Origin: Noviherbaspirillum autotrophicum
GTDB taxonomy: Bacteria > Pseudomonadota > Gammaproteobacteria > Burkholderiales > Burkholderiaceae_D
Reading direction: 5' to 3'
NCBI RefSeq assembly: GCF_000818395.1
Contig: NZ_JWJG01000028.1
Location: 2,773,195-2,837,194 of the forward strand
DNA: 64,000 nucleotides
The notes beneath the pieces are model-generated. The model saw nothing but the letters and a program-made list of their open reading frames with translations. It did not search any database and had not been told where the DNA came from. Positions within the stretch are counted from its first letter, which is position 1. Every line of letters begins with the position of its first letter. The position numbers and the translations under genes are program-made. Below, one piece after another: positions 1 to 9,128 of this stretch.

Positions 1-2
1 TC

Positions 3-272
3 TTGCCGCACGAATCGACGGACGATGCCACGCTTTATCCGCGCGTCGCGCGTTTGATCGGCGGCCAGGATCCGATGGCATCCATGAGCAGCACGCACCG
101 GGAAATTTACCGCCTGAGTCGCACCGTCGATCGGCTCGCCACGAAGATGCCTAGCGAGAAGCGCGACAAAGCGTCCATGCAGGAAATGCGCCGAACCTTG
201 TATGCGCTCGATGCCATTCTGCGACTGCATTTCGCGCAGGAAGAAGAGATTTATCACGGCTTGTCCTCGTGA
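3..272 (+). CDS. Hemerythrin-like protein, 3' end
   Basis: The frame is open to the left edge, so only the C-terminal ~90 residues are present and the true start lies outside the window. An early HES segment followed by TLYPRVARLI, and a late LHFAQEEEIYHGL, resemble the C-terminal half of hemerythrin HHE-type four-helix proteins, in which His and Glu/Asp residues hold a di-iron centre. Family members bind O2 or act in oxygen/NO sensing; the role here cannot be told from a fragment. A cytochrome b561-like fragment follows after 12 bp. Assignment rests on motif resemblance only. Confidence 0.55.
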   Translation: MPHESTDDATLYPRVARLIGGQDPMASMSSTHREIYRLSRTVDRLATKMPSEKRDKASMQEMRRTLYALDAILRLHFAQEEEIYHGLSS

Positions 273-284
273 GCAAACCGGCAT

Positions 285-500
285 TTGAATGGAAAAACCA
301 TGACCCGCCGCCCAACTGCAGGCGCTAATCTAACGGCACCGGCCTTGCCCTGGATTACCGCGATACTTGTGCTGACTGCAGTCATTTTCGGCCCGGAAGG
401 ATCCGAACAGCGGATTTACGACCCCGGTCGCGATTTTGTTCGTCGGCTTCACGAAACAGTCGGACTGACAGTGCTTGGCCTTACCATCCAAAATCGATAG
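285..500 (+). pseudogene. Cytochrome b561 N-terminal fragment
   Basis: Seventy-one residues. After a short polar N-terminus comes one hydrophobic helix (PWITAILVLTAVIFG) and then RRLHETVGLTVLGLT, which matches the region of diheme cytochrome b561-type membrane proteins where helix 1 is followed by an R-x-HE-x-x-G motif entering helix 2. Intact members have about 180 residues and four helices; this one stops at TIQNR in helix 2. It is probably a truncated relic. A genuine short membrane protein is less likely. The downstream DNA to 545 shows no continuation in another frame that I can recognise. Confidence 0.45.
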
Positions 501-545
501 GTTGGCGCGCAGCCGGACCGAACGGAATCGCAGGTCAGGCAGGCT

Positions 546-1454
546 TTACGTTGCGATGCGTGAATAGATCCAGCCTGCCATCATCACGAGGACCATGAGC
601 GCCACTGTGAGAACGGTAAAATCGGCCGGGAGTCCGAGCGGACTGGTGCCGCCAGCCAGCATCAACGCGCGCAAACCGTCGACTTCATAGGTCAGCGGAT
701 TTCCGTGGGCGACCCATCGCAGCCAGTCCGGCATGATCGCCGTTGGATAAATGGCGTTGCTCGCAAAAAAGAGCGGCATCGTCAATACTTGGCCAATGCC
801 CATGAAGCGTTCACGGGTCTTGACGATGCAAGCAATGATCAAGGAAAACGTGGAGAACAATGCGGCGCCCAGCAGCACCAGCGCGATCACGCCGAGCATC
901 GGCGCAAGCTGCCATTGCATCTTGACGCCGAGTGCCAGCGCGAGCAGGTAGACGATCACTGCTTGCGAGAGAGCCCGTACGCCGGCGGAAATCGCCTTGC
1001 CAAGCACGAGCGCGGTGCGCGGCACAGGGCTGACGAGAAACTTGTGCACGATGCCCAGATCGCGCTCCCAGATGATCGAGATGCCATAGAAGATCGCAAC
1101 GAACAACACACTCTGCGCGAGCACGCCGGGTGCCAAAAAATCAACGTAATTGAGATTACCGGTTGGAATGGCGTGACTGCGCGCAAAAACTTGGCCGAAC
1201 ACGAGCAACCACAGCATCGGCTGTATCGCGCGTGTCAGTAATTCAGTCGGGTCGTGGCGCAGCTTGCGCGTTTCCATTTCGGCGATCGCGTACACTTTCG
1301 CGCCATAGCGCACGAGCGCCGAAAGCCAGCCCGACCGCGCATCGCGTGCCCGCGGCTTAGCCGAGCCGCTGGGCGGTGCGCCGGGTGTCGGCGGTGTCAC
1401 GATAGTCTCCCTGGGCTTCGAGATGATCTTCGGTGTAGTGCGCGAATACGTCAT
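546..1454 (-). CDS. ABC-2 type transporter permease (DrrB-like)
   Basis: Inner-membrane permease of an ABC-2 exporter, about 302 residues if it starts at the ATG at 1454. A longer frame opens at 1535, but its extra residues are Arg/Cys-rich and lie inside the ATPase gene. About 60 polar residues precede six hydrophobic segments, with the typical ABC-2 stretch LLTRAIQPMLWLLVFGQVF and a late PLTYEVDGLRALM motif. The first ~98 bp overlap the 3' end of the ATPase gene, indicating translational coupling and one transcript. DrrAB-type pumps export drugs, lipids or polysaccharides; the substrate cannot be predicted. Confidence 0.85.
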   Translation of the reverse strand: MTYSRTTPKIISKPRETIVTPPTPGAPPSGSAKPRARDARSGWLSALVRYGAKVYAIAEMETRKLRHDPTELLTRAIQPMLWLLVFGQVFARSHAIPTGNLNYVDFLAPGVLAQSVLFVAIFYGISIIWERDLGIVHKFLVSPVPRTALVLGKAISAGVRALSQAVIVYLLALALGVKMQWQLAPMLGVIALVLLGAALFSTFSLIIACIVKTRERFMGIGQVLTMPLFFASNAIYPTAIMPDWLRWVAHGNPLTYEVDGLRALMLAGGTSPLGLPADFTVLTVALMVLVMMAGWIYSRIAT

Positions 1455-2166
1455 CAAGCGTAATTTTCTTACCCTCCGGTTGATGCAGGGACGCGCGCAA
1501 TTCGTCGATCGATCCAGCAACAACGATCGCGCCATGCTGCATGATAGCGACCCGCGTACAGAGGCGCGCGGCTTCGTCCATATAATGCGTGGTCAGAAAA
1601 ATCGTCATGCCATATTCGGCGCGCAACCTCTGGATATGCTGCCATACAGCGTCACGCGCCACCGGATCAAGGCCGACCGTCGGTTCGTCCAGAAACAAAA
1701 GTCGCGGCCGGTGCAGCATCGATTGCGCGATTTCCAAACGACGTATCATGCCGCCGGAATACGTGCTCACCAGCCGATCGGCAGCGTCGCTCAAGTCCAT
1801 GAAGGCGAGCCCTTCGCCGATACGCGCTTTGCGGGCACTGCGCGGGATGTCGTAGAGCCGCGCGAACACATCCAGATTCTCATAGCCGGTAAGTTCGCCA
1901 TCGGCGGACAGCGCTTGCGGAACGTAGCCGATGACACGGCGAACCTGTGCAGCCTCGCGCACAATGTCGAATCCTGATACCGTTGCACTGCCCGACGTCG
2001 GAGGCAGCAGCGTCGTCAGCATCTTGATCAGCGTGCTCTTGCCTGCGGCGTTACGTCCGAGAAGGCCGAACGTCTCGCCCGCGGCAATCGAGAATGTCGC
2101 ACCATCAACGGCCACGATGTCGCCAAAGCGGCGCGTCAACGATTGCGTGGTCAAGATGAACGGCAT
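1357..2166 (-). CDS. ABC transporter ATP-binding protein (DrrA-like)
   Basis: Cytoplasmic ATPase of 269 residues that would power the overlapping permease. Walker A is GRNAAGKST (residues 37-45), the signature is YSGGMIRRLEIAQ, Walker B is LLFLDEPTVGLD, and the switch His lies in TTHYMDEA. The second Gly usual in GxNGAGKST is Ala here. The DEPTVGLDP form and the weak C-terminal extension are typical of DrrA/NodI-type exporters. I chose the ATG at 2166 because similarity begins there; the frame is open 37 codons further upstream (2277) but that part has no family resemblance. Confidence 0.9.
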   Translation of the reverse strand: MPFILTTQSLTRRFGDIVAVDGATFSIAAGETFGLLGRNAAGKSTLIKMLTTLLPPTSGSATVSGFDIVREAAQVRRVIGYVPQALSADGELTGYENLDVFARLYDIPRSARKARIGEGLAFMDLSDAADRLVSTYSGGMIRRLEIAQSMLHRPRLLFLDEPTVGLDPVARDAVWQHIQRLRAEYGMTIFLTTHYMDEAARLCTRVAIMQHGAIVVAGSIDELRASLHQPEGKKITLDDVFAHYTEDHLEAQGDYRDTADTRRTAQRLG

Positions 2167-2312
2167 TTCCGAGGCCCCGATCTTGAAAGGACATGGCATC
2201 CTCGTTGTATTCCCAACACAAGGCGCACTGATGGCCACTCTAGTCGAAGCACTTAGATGGCTCTTGATCCATATCACCTCGACACGCCGTATCGAATCTC
2301 CTCATCCGGCGC

Positions 2313-3845
2313 TCAGAGTTGAAAGCCGACCACGCGCACAATGCCTTCTATCAGGTCGCGCCACCAGGATGGCTCCTGTGCTTCATAACGATCAGATTGT
2401 TGCACGTACCGCATCGCCCAAGCGGTAAGCCACTGAATTTCCGTTCGGCCATAAAATGCCGTCATCAATTCAAAGTTCAGAAACAGGCTGCGCCCATCCA
2501 GATTGGCTGACCCGCATAGCGCAAGATCGTCGTCGATGATGACCGCCTTTGCGTGCAACATGGCGGGAAACAAATACACTTCGGCGCCTGCGAGGCACAG
2601 ATCGCGCAATGCCCGCTCCCGAGCCCAATCCGCCAGCCGGTGATTCGATCGCACGGGTATCAGCAGTATGACGCGCACACCGCGGCGACACGCCATGCAC
2701 CACGCGCCAAGGAGCGCCTCGTCCGGCACAAAGTAAGGGGTAACGGCTACAATTTTCTGTTGAGCCTGATACGCCGCCGTCAGCAATAATGCATACACAG
2801 TGTCGTCCGCATAATCTGGCCCGCTCGGCACAAGTTGCGCGAGGCTTCCTGTCGCAGCAGGCGGTCTGCCAAATGATATGGAATGTGCATTGCCTGCGGC
2901 CGCACGCCAGTCGCACTCGAACAGCAACGCCGCTTGCGAGGCAAGCGGCCCCGTGACGACAAAACTCAAATCCAGCCACGCGGAATGCCCTTGACTGCCT
3001 GTGAAATATTCGGAAGCAAAGTTGCGCCCGCCGCTCCACAGGGACTCCCCGTCGCAGACCACTAGCTTGCGGTGATTGCGCAGGTTAATGTGTGCATGTA
3101 GAGGCGTGTGCAGCAACGGCATGAACCAGCGAACATCAATACCGACGTCGCGCATCGCGCGTAGCTGCGACCGCGCGCACCGCAGCCCGCCAATCCTGTC
3201 AAGCAATACGCGGATGCGCACACCACCCTGAGCACTTTTCACCATCGCCGCGACCAAAGCGTTGCCGAGCGCGTCGTCGCCAAGAATAAAGGTGCACAGG
3301 TCAATGCGTTGCCGTGCCTGCTCAATCAACGTCAATACCGCGCGCTGTGATGCAAGACCATCTTCATGAAAGCGGACCATCTGATTATGCGTCTGCGGCG
3401 GCGCAGCCAATACTGCGAGCAGTCTGGTCGCCCATACCGGCCCCGCTTGATCGGCATCGAGAGGAAACGAAGGATGATCGGGGCGATGCGGGCGCACCAA
3501 TTTACGCGCGCCAAACAGCAAAAATAGTGGAATGCCGATATAGGGAATGACGGCAATGGTCAGAACCCAGGCAAATGCCGCAGAGGGATGCCGGCGCTGA
3601 CGGCCGATCCGGGTCACCAGCACGTAAAGCAGCAATCCACTGAACACGAAAGCGCCATGCGCCAGTGCCGACAGCGAGACGATCCAGCGAATATCCGGGC
3701 CAATATTACTTGCCACGCGAACGGCTCGCCGGTTGACATGGATCAGCCAATTGCATTTTCTTCTCGTCTCATCCCGCCCTGTCATTGCGACCGCATGTCG
3801 CGGCCCATAGAATGACCATTCTAAGCCGGCAATTGCAATTTGCAC
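2313..3845 (-). CDS. cls: Cardiolipin synthase-like phospholipase D protein
   Basis: Membrane-bound PLD-superfamily enzyme that would join two phosphatidylglycerols into cardiolipin. About residues 60-115 form two membrane helices of the PLDc_N type. Two HKD motifs follow: NHRKLVVCD with downstream SGGRN, and LHAKAVIID with downstream GSANLD. Both have the full HxKxxxxD pattern, so the enzyme should be active. The reported length is 510 residues, somewhat longer than ClsA-type enzymes (~480), suggesting that translation starts later than 3845; a second ATG is at 3785 and neither has a convincing ribosome site. It is divergent from mgtA. Confidence 0.85.
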   Translation of the reverse strand: MQIAIAGLEWSFYGPRHAVAMTGRDETRRKCNWLIHVNRRAVRVASNIGPDIRWIVSLSALAHGAFVFSGLLLYVLVTRIGRQRRHPSAAFAWVLTIAVIPYIGIPLFLLFGARKLVRPHRPDHPSFPLDADQAGPVWATRLLAVLAAPPQTHNQMVRFHEDGLASQRAVLTLIEQARQRIDLCTFILGDDALGNALVAAMVKSAQGGVRIRVLLDRIGGLRCARSQLRAMRDVGIDVRWFMPLLHTPLHAHINLRNHRKLVVCDGESLWSGGRNFASEYFTGSQGHSAWLDLSFVVTGPLASQAALLFECDWRAAAGNAHSISFGRPPAATGSLAQLVPSGPDYADDTVYALLLTAAYQAQQKIVAVTPYFVPDEALLGAWCMACRRGVRVILLIPVRSNHRLADWARERALRDLCLAGAEVYLFPAMLHAKAVIIDDDLALCGSANLDGRSLFLNFELMTAFYGRTEIQWLTAWAMRYVQQSDRYEAQEPSWWRDLIEGIVRVVGFQL

Positions 3846-3950
3846 ACCATGCAGAACAGCATTGAACCGGGTTCTGCGGCACAGTGAGTGACATGGTGCT
3901 GCATGCTCCTTACCCGGCCTTTGCGAGCCGAACCCACCGGGAGCCGTGAG

Positions 3951-6533
3951 ATGCCGATAGACCAGACGCCGGTACCGTGGTGGCTTGCGCCGTCGTCAGT
4001 AGAAACGACGCAGCGTGCGGTCGAGGCGAGCGGCCTGTCGGAGGCGCAGGCCGCAGCCCGGCTCACCCAATACGGCCCCAATCTGTTCCGCGAACGGAAA
4101 GACAAACCGCTCCTGCTGCAGTATCTCACCCGGTTCAAGAATCCTCTCGTCCTTATTCTCCTCGCCGCCAGTGCAGTTTCGGCAGCAACCGGGGAGGTCA
4201 CCAACTTCCTCATTATCAGTAGCATCGTTTTGCTCAGCGTTACGCTGGATTTCGTCCAGGAGTACCGTGCCAACGCGGCGGCAGAGAAATTGCGTCAAAC
4301 GGTTTCCGTACGGGCCACGGTCATACGCGATGGCAAGCCATCGGACATTGCCGTGACCCAGATCGTACCTGGTGACGTCGCGCTGCTATCGGCCGGAGAT
4401 TTGATTCCGGCCGACGGGTTCGTGCTTGACGCGCATGACTTCTTCGTCAAGCAGGCGCTGCTGACCGGAGAGTCCTACCCAGTGGAAAAACGTCCGGGCG
4501 CGCTTCCGGAAACGGCCACGGAGCTGGAGGAAGCGACCAACGCGGTGTTCATGGGGACATCGGTCATCAGCGGCAGCGCCCGCATACTAGTGGTCAAGAC
4601 TGGGACCACCACCGCAATTGGAGCAATCGCCGACAGCATCTCCCGCCAGTCGCCGCCAACATCGTTCGAGCTCGGTACCCGCCGTTTCGGCATGCTGATC
4701 ATGCGACTGACGATCTTGATGGTGATGTTCGTTCTGCTGGTGAACACCTTGTTTCACAAGCCTTGGCTGGAGTCCTTCCTGTTCGCGGTGGCCCTTGCCG
4801 TCGGCCTGACGCCGGAATTGTTGCCCATGATCGTCTCGGTCACGTTGGCGCGCGGCGCGCTGCGCATAGCAAAGCAGCATATGATCGTCAAACGCATGAC
4901 TGCTATCCAGGACTTGGGCTCGATGGATATCCTGTGCACGGACAAGACCGGCACCTTGACCGAGGCGAGCATCCAGATGGAGCGGCATGTAGACGCGAAT
5001 GGCCGGCCCAGCGGGCGGGTGCTGGAACTGGCCTATTTCAACAGTTATTTTGAAACCGGCCTGAAAAGCCCGCTCGATGACGCCATCCTCAGGCACCAGC
5101 ATATTGAAATCGGCCACTGGAGAAAGATCGACGAGGTGCCGTTTGATTTCGAACGGCGCCGCGTCTCCGTACTGATCGACAATGGCGAAACGCGTTGGCT
5201 GGTGGTGAAGGGCGCACCCGATGAAATCGTGGGGCTCTGTACCCATTACGAAATGGAAGGTGCGGCGCGCCAGCAGCCCATCGATGAAACGGCGCTGGTC
5301 AACATTCATGATCAGTACCATGCGCTGGAAGAACAAGGTCTACGCGTGCTGGGCATCGCCTGGCGCCAAGTGCCGCTGGACCATCCGCATGCTGTCGTGA
5401 GCGACGAAGCAGCGCTGGTGCTGGCCGGGTTTGCTGCCTTCCTCGACCCACCCAAGGAGAGCGCTGCCTCCGCGCTTCAGGCGCTCAAGCACGCCGGCGT
5501 CGCGATCAAGATCGTCACGGGCGATAGCGACCTGGTCACACGCCATGTCTGTACCCAATTGCAGATTCCGGTCGTGGGGATTCTGACTGGCAAGGAGATC
5601 GCGCGGATGGATGATCACGCCCTGCGCGCGCGGGTAGAGACGGCCAACCTGTTCTGCCGAATCAATCCGGCGGAAAAAAATCGGGTGATCCTGGCGCTCA
5701 AGGCACGCGGCCATGTGGTGGGTTATCTGGGCGACGGCATCAACGACGCACCGTCGCTGCACGCCGCCGACGTCGGCCTGTCGGTCGATTCGGCCGTTGA
5801 CGTAGCCAAGGAAGCGGCAGACATGATTCTCCTCAAGCAGGACTTGCATGTGCTTCACGCTGGCGTTCTGGAAGGGAGACGTACCTTTGGCAACATCATG
5901 AAATACATCATGATGGGAACCAGTTCCAACTTCGGAAACATGTTCAGCATGGCCGGCGCATCGCTGTTTTTGCCATTCTTGCCGATGTTGCCGACACAGA
6001 TCCTGCTCAACAACATTCTCTACGACATATCGGAGGTACCGATTCCGCTGGACAAGGTCGATGCGGGGGAAACCAGCCACCCGCGCGTGCTCGACTTGCA
6101 CTTCATCCGCAACTTCATGCTCGTGATCGGGCCGATCAGTTCGCTATTCGATTTCCTGACCTTCTACATCCTGCTGACGGTGCTTCAGGCCGGCGAGAAA
6201 TTGTTTCATACCGGCTGGTTCGTTGAATCGCTGTGCACACAGGTGCTGGTGATCTTTATCATCCGTACCCGCGGCAATCCGCTGAAAAGCCGAGCCCATC
6301 CGTGGCTGGCGGCAACCTCGCTGACGGTCGTGGGCATTGCGGTGGTGTTGCCGTTCACACCGATGGGAAGGTATTTCGGATTGGAGCCCCCGCCCGCCCG
6401 GTTCTATTTCCTCCTCGGGGGCATGGTGCTGCTCTATCTCTTTGTTGTCGAAGTAGCCAAACAGGGCTTCTATCGCTGGTATTCGACGGCAAAGCCGATC
6501 GTGCAGCCTGGCGATCCCGATCGCATTGCCTGA
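3951..6533 (+). CDS. mgtA: Magnesium-translocating P-type ATPase
   Basis: P-type (P3B) ATPase of 860 residues for Mg2+ import across the inner membrane. Visible hallmarks are the TGES actuator loop (LLTGESYPVEK), the phosphorylated Asp in CTDKTGTLTEA, the hinge GDGINDAPSLHAADVG, and a run of C-terminal helices. An N-terminal cation-ATPase domain (SGLSEAQAAARLTQYGPN) is present, and the length matches MgtA/MgtB. The ATG at 3951 is preferred over 3888 because GGGAG lies 7 bp before it and similarity starts there. I saw no long leader like the regulated mgtA leader of enterobacteria. A possible mgtC remnant is at 36.5 kb. Confidence 0.93.
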   Translation: MPIDQTPVPWWLAPSSVETTQRAVEASGLSEAQAAARLTQYGPNLFRERKDKPLLLQYLTRFKNPLVLILLAASAVSAATGEVTNFLIISSIVLLSVTLDFVQEYRANAAAEKLRQTVSVRATVIRDGKPSDIAVTQIVPGDVALLSAGDLIPADGFVLDAHDFFVKQALLTGESYPVEKRPGALPETATELEEATNAVFMGTSVISGSARILVVKTGTTTAIGAIADSISRQSPPTSFELGTRRFGMLIMRLTILMVMFVLLVNTLFHKPWLESFLFAVALAVGLTPELLPMIVSVTLARGALRIAKQHMIVKRMTAIQDLGSMDILCTDKTGTLTEASIQMERHVDANGRPSGRVLELAYFNSYFETGLKSPLDDAILRHQHIEIGHWRKIDEVPFDFERRRVSVLIDNGETRWLVVKGAPDEIVGLCTHYEMEGAARQQPIDETALVNIHDQYHALEEQGLRVLGIAWRQVPLDHPHAVVSDEAALVLAGFAAFLDPPKESAASALQALKHAGVAIKIVTGDSDLVTRHVCTQLQIPVVGILTGKEIARMDDHALRARVETANLFCRINPAEKNRVILALKARGHVVGYLGDGINDAPSLHAADVGLSVDSAVDVAKEAADMILLKQDLHVLHAGVLEGRRTFGNIMKYIMMGTSSNFGNMFSMAGASLFLPFLPMLPTQILLNNILYDISEVPIPLDKVDAGETSHPRVLDLHFIRNFMLVIGPISSLFDFLTFYILLTVLQAGEKLFHTGWFVESLCTQVLVIFIIRTRGNPLKSRAHPWLAATSLTVVGIAVVLPFTPMGRYFGLEPPPARFYFLLGGMVLLYLFVVEVAKQGFYRWYSTAKPIVQPGDPDRIA

Positions 6534-6644
6534 TCTGCTGCGAAGTCATCCACCCGGCGCCTGTCGAGACACACTATCTGACGCAGTAACTGATTTTGTG
6601 AGAAATCATTACCACGAAATCGTCGGATCCGCAGCAACGACCTC

Positions 6645-7090
6645 ATGAACGCCTCATCGCGCGGTAGCGCATCGGAGACCGCTCCCGTCTCGCATCCGAA
6701 TTTCTGGAAAACCTGGACCAGCCCACCCAATGCGAACCTGGCGCGCCTCACGCTCGGCGTCTTTCCCCTTGCGCTGGCATCCGACTTTGGAGACTGGGCC
6801 ACGCATCTTGCTGCCGCACCTGGCAAGCATCAGCAACTCGTGCGCAAGACAGTGTTCAAGAACATGCGCTTTGCCCGATATGTGCTGCAGTGGCTGTACG
6901 AACTGGCGACATTCGCACAGTTGCCTCGCGCAGAGGAATTGCCGGATCGATGGGCGTGCGTTCATCCAGGATGGGCAAACGATGGAATGGCGACGGTGCG
7001 GCGCTCATCGGATTTTTCCATTGAACCAGTTATCCAATATCCCGCCGATATCTATCTGGTACGATTAGGTTTCGCTCATGCAAAGGGAGA
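6645..7090 (+). pseudogene. PHA synthase N-terminal domain remnant
   Basis: The open frame runs to 7136, but its last ~15 codons overlap the next gene. Residues ~30-80 (ANLARLTLG, then DWATHLAAAPGKHQQLVRK) closely resemble the short PHBC_N domain in front of many poly-3-hydroxyalkanoate synthases, including the ARLTxGxSP-like and DWxxHLAxxPGK pattern. The later HPGWAND may be what is left of the next conserved block (DPAWQxWP in the family). The alpha/beta-hydrolase catalytic part is absent. No good ribosome site precedes the ATG. I read it as a truncated relic; an independent short protein cannot be excluded. Confidence 0.5.
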
Positions 7091-7095
7091 GGAGC

Positions 7096-7734
7096 ATGTC
7101 AACATCATCTATCGGGATAGCTACTTGGTTAAATAGCAACTTGACCACATCGTCCCAATCGTCTCAAAAGACAACGTCCATCCTTTCTGATATGGGAAGC
7201 ACGACGAGCGCAAACCAGACCATGGCGTCGGCAACGGATGCGGTCAACAATAGTTCGCTTTCCGCCGCCATTCAACAGGCGCTGGCCCAGGTGAATGCGG
7301 GCGCAGACTTAACCAGTCTCCTGCCCCAGGATTCCCAGCAAGCCAGCTCCGACTTCATGGGAAGCCTGCTTGCGGCGCTACCGATGCCCGCCTCATTGAG
7401 TAGCTCATCGGCAAATTCCTTGCCTGCCCTGTCCGCATATACGTCGGCGCAGGCTGGCGCGTCGGTCGCGTTAAACCAGTCAAGCCCGACAATCAAGCTG
7501 CAGACGGCGATCCAGAAGCTAATTTCCCAACTCGACAGCAACAGCAATAGCGACGAGCTGCCTGGCACGGAAGCAGCGCCCGGGCTCGGGAATCTGAAGC
7601 AATCGTTCAATCAGCTGATTACCTCGAGTGGCGGCAACCCGAGCGAGGCATCATTGCAGTCCTTCCTGAAAACCGTGGCCCTGAACGTCCAACACAGCGT
7701 GTCCATCGGCAGCCTTCTGGATGCGAGTGCCTGA
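7096..7734 (+). CDS. Ser/Gln/Leu-rich hypothetical protein
   Basis: A 212-residue protein of unknown function, low in charge and rich in Ser, Gln, Asn, Ala and Leu. No signal peptide or membrane helix is visible. The C-terminal third (LQTAIQKLISQL, GLGNLKQSFNQLITSSGG, ASLQSFLKTVALNVQ) looks amphipathic and helical, in the style of secreted or surface-associated proteins of Oxalobacteraceae, some with flagellar hook-length-like low-complexity regions; this is impression, not a family match. The ATG at 7096 has an excellent ribosome site (GGGAGAGGAGC directly before it), so it is preferred over 7078. It appears monocistronic. Confidence 0.75.
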   Translation: MSTSSIGIATWLNSNLTTSSQSSQKTTSILSDMGSTTSANQTMASATDAVNNSSLSAAIQQALAQVNAGADLTSLLPQDSQQASSDFMGSLLAALPMPASLSSSSANSLPALSAYTSAQAGASVALNQSSPTIKLQTAIQKLISQLDSNSNSDELPGTEAAPGLGNLKQSFNQLITSSGGNPSEASLQSFLKTVALNVQHSVSIGSLLDASA

Positions 7735-7828
7735 TTGGCACCGCTCCTGCTCGACGTGGTTGCATGAACCGTGTTTTCGCAGGGGGATGGCAGCACGCTG
7801 GGTTCATGCCTAGAGAGGTTACCAAGGC

Positions 7829-8035
7829 CTATTTACATCCGAGCGTGCGTCGCGCATCCAAACCGGTGATTTCGACGCCGGACATCGTCTTCGCGGTAAT
7901 CGCCTCACCTGTTGACAAGGTCATCTTGAACTGGCTTGGGACTGCATAAAGCGGACCGACATCGGTGCCCACCGACGCTGTGCCGTTTGGCAGGTCGACC
8001 TGAATTACAGGCGCTGGGTAATTCAGCAAGAACAT
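7829..8035 (-). CDS. Hypothetical protein, possibly the 3' part of the upstream gene
   Basis: Sixty-eight residues (start MFLLNYPAPVIQVDLPNG) without a signal peptide. Its ATG lies inside the 3' end of the previous frame, a 13-bp overlap, so it is either the coupled last gene of the nuclease operon or the continuation of the previous gene after a frameshift. The composition (polar, beta-prone, no Lys cluster) matches the preceding product, which favours one split gene. No family recognised. Confidence 0.5.
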   Translation of the reverse strand: MFLLNYPAPVIQVDLPNGTASVGTDVGPLYAVPSQFKMTLSTGEAITAKTMSGVEITGLDARRTLGCK

Positions 8036-8340
8036 GCTGTGGTAACAGAAGCGTCGTAAAACGTGACTCCTCGCAAAGTCGGTAGCGGGAACTGAACTTG
8101 ACTGGGTAGGTTCTGTATAAGTGCGCCGTCGTCGAGTGTCGCAAAATCAATTGAAGTTGGTGTTCCCCCTTCTGCAGTGGAATATACTGAACAGCCAGCA
8201 TAGGTGCTCACGTTGGCATATGCAGTTTGGAATGCAGACATAACCATTACCGCTGACGTGGCCCCCTTTTGGGAGGCGTCACTTCCCACGTTGTAGGAAA
8301 ATTTTCCCAATGAAGCGCTGAAGTTCTGCTGGCTACTCAC
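8023..8340 (-). CDS. Hypothetical protein of the nuclease operon
   Basis: About 105 residues, beginning with a GTG whose bases overlap the stop of the upstream gene (GTGA), a sign of translational coupling. The product is polar and rich in Ser/Thr/Ala with two Cys at the end (TTACSC). No domain recognised. The coding signal continues in the next frame (start 8035), so a frameshift near 8040 may have split one ~170-residue protein. No signal peptide is visible. Confidence 0.55.
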   Translation of the reverse strand: MSSQQNFSASLGKFSYNVGSDASQKGATSAVMVMSAFQTAYANVSTYAGCSVYSTAEGGTPTSIDFATLDDGALIQNLPSQVQFPLPTLRGVTFYDASVTTACSC

Positions 8341-8855
8341 GCGCCAGCGACATTGGAAAAATAGCTGATGACCAAATCCGCAATCCGCTCACTTTCATCC
8401 ACGTCGAATTTGTGCGTTGCATGCAAAGCGCGCATCGCAATCATGCGCTGCCCGACGAAATCGTTCAGATCGTCGTTCGAAAATTGATACCCGATTGCGC
8501 CGGGCGGGTCATCAAGCGCAACAGGTTCCAAGTCGGCCAGCATGGCAAAGATCATGCGCAGTGAATGCTCGATGCGCGTGCAGACATGAAACCAGAACGG
8601 GAATTGCTCGTCGAGCTCCTGAAAAAAGGCGCGTACCTCGGGAATCAGGTGGAGTTCTCGCGGATCGTTGTCGTAGCCGCTCACCATGAGCGAAATCGTG
8701 CCATTGCTGGCCTCCAGTGCTTCCCGCGAGTCGATCAGTCGGTTCAGGGATGCCAGTGCCTGTTCGAGATCACGACGTTCGATATCCTCCCGTTGAATGG
8801 TAATCACGACGACCTTGGTGCCGACCAAGCCACCGTACAGATTGCGCATACTCAT
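8337..8855 (-). CDS. Hypothetical protein of the nuclease operon
   Basis: A 172-residue soluble acidic protein, third gene of the operon headed by the nuclease lipoprotein. A central block (HLIPEVRAFFQELDEQFPFW) is the most conserved-looking part and faintly recalls the chlororespiratory-reduction-6-type family; I would not name it on that basis. No signal peptide or membrane helix. Its stop overlaps the GTG of the next gene, and it follows the 85-residue gene by 15 bp. The steady coupling along the operon suggests that the products act together. Confidence 0.7.
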   Translation of the reverse strand: MSMRNLYGGLVGTKVVVITIQREDIERRDLEQALASLNRLIDSREALEASNGTISLMVSGYDNDPRELHLIPEVRAFFQELDEQFPFWFHVCTRIEHSLRMIFAMLADLEPVALDDPPGAIGYQFSNDDLNDFVGQRMIAMRALHATHKFDVDESERIADLVISYFSNVAGA

Positions 8856-8870
8856 GCCGTCACTCTTTTC

Positions 8871-9128
8871 TCAGCCGAACGGGTTCTTGACCTTCTCGGT
8901 CGGCTTCACCTGCACATGCTCGGGCAAGGATTTTTCCTTTTCCAGCGCGGCCACGACGGCATCGACGACCTCCTTCAATGCCCTCGCCTGCGCCAAGCCG
9001 GCCTTGTCCTTCGTGAATTCGACCGAGCCGTAGACCGATACCCGGTCCAAGCGGTTTTCGATATTGAGGTCGCCGATGGCGAGTGCCTCTTCCTCGTTCT
9101 GAAACGGTTTGATGGATGCCATGATCAT
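8871..9128 (-). CDS. Small hypothetical protein coupled to the nuclease
   Basis: Eighty-five residues, cytoplasmic by appearance, with an ALAIGDLNIENRLDRVSVYG segment and a Lys/Glu-rich C-terminal helix ending KNPFG. The start overlaps the stop of the nuclease gene (ATGA at 9125-9128); a second ATG two codons later (9122) has AAAGG in front and may be the real start. No known domain recognised. Position and coupling make it a candidate partner or immunity-type protein for the nuclease, which is inference only. Confidence 0.65.
   Translation of the reverse strand: MIMASIKPFQNEEEALAIGDLNIENRLDRVSVYGSVEFTKDKAGLAQARALKEVVDAVVAALEKEKSLPEHVQVKPTEKVKNPFG

Noticed and set aside
1423-1977. Long plus-strand reading frames inside the ABC exporter genes (also 705-1241)
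   Set aside because: They are shadows of the well-supported minus-strand ATPase and permease genes, with Arg/Gln/His-rich composition and no family match.
4587-6101. Two long minus-strand reading frames (249 and 253 residues) inside mgtA
   Set aside because: Antisense shadows of a strongly conserved gene; composition is typical for the reverse of a GC-rich gene.
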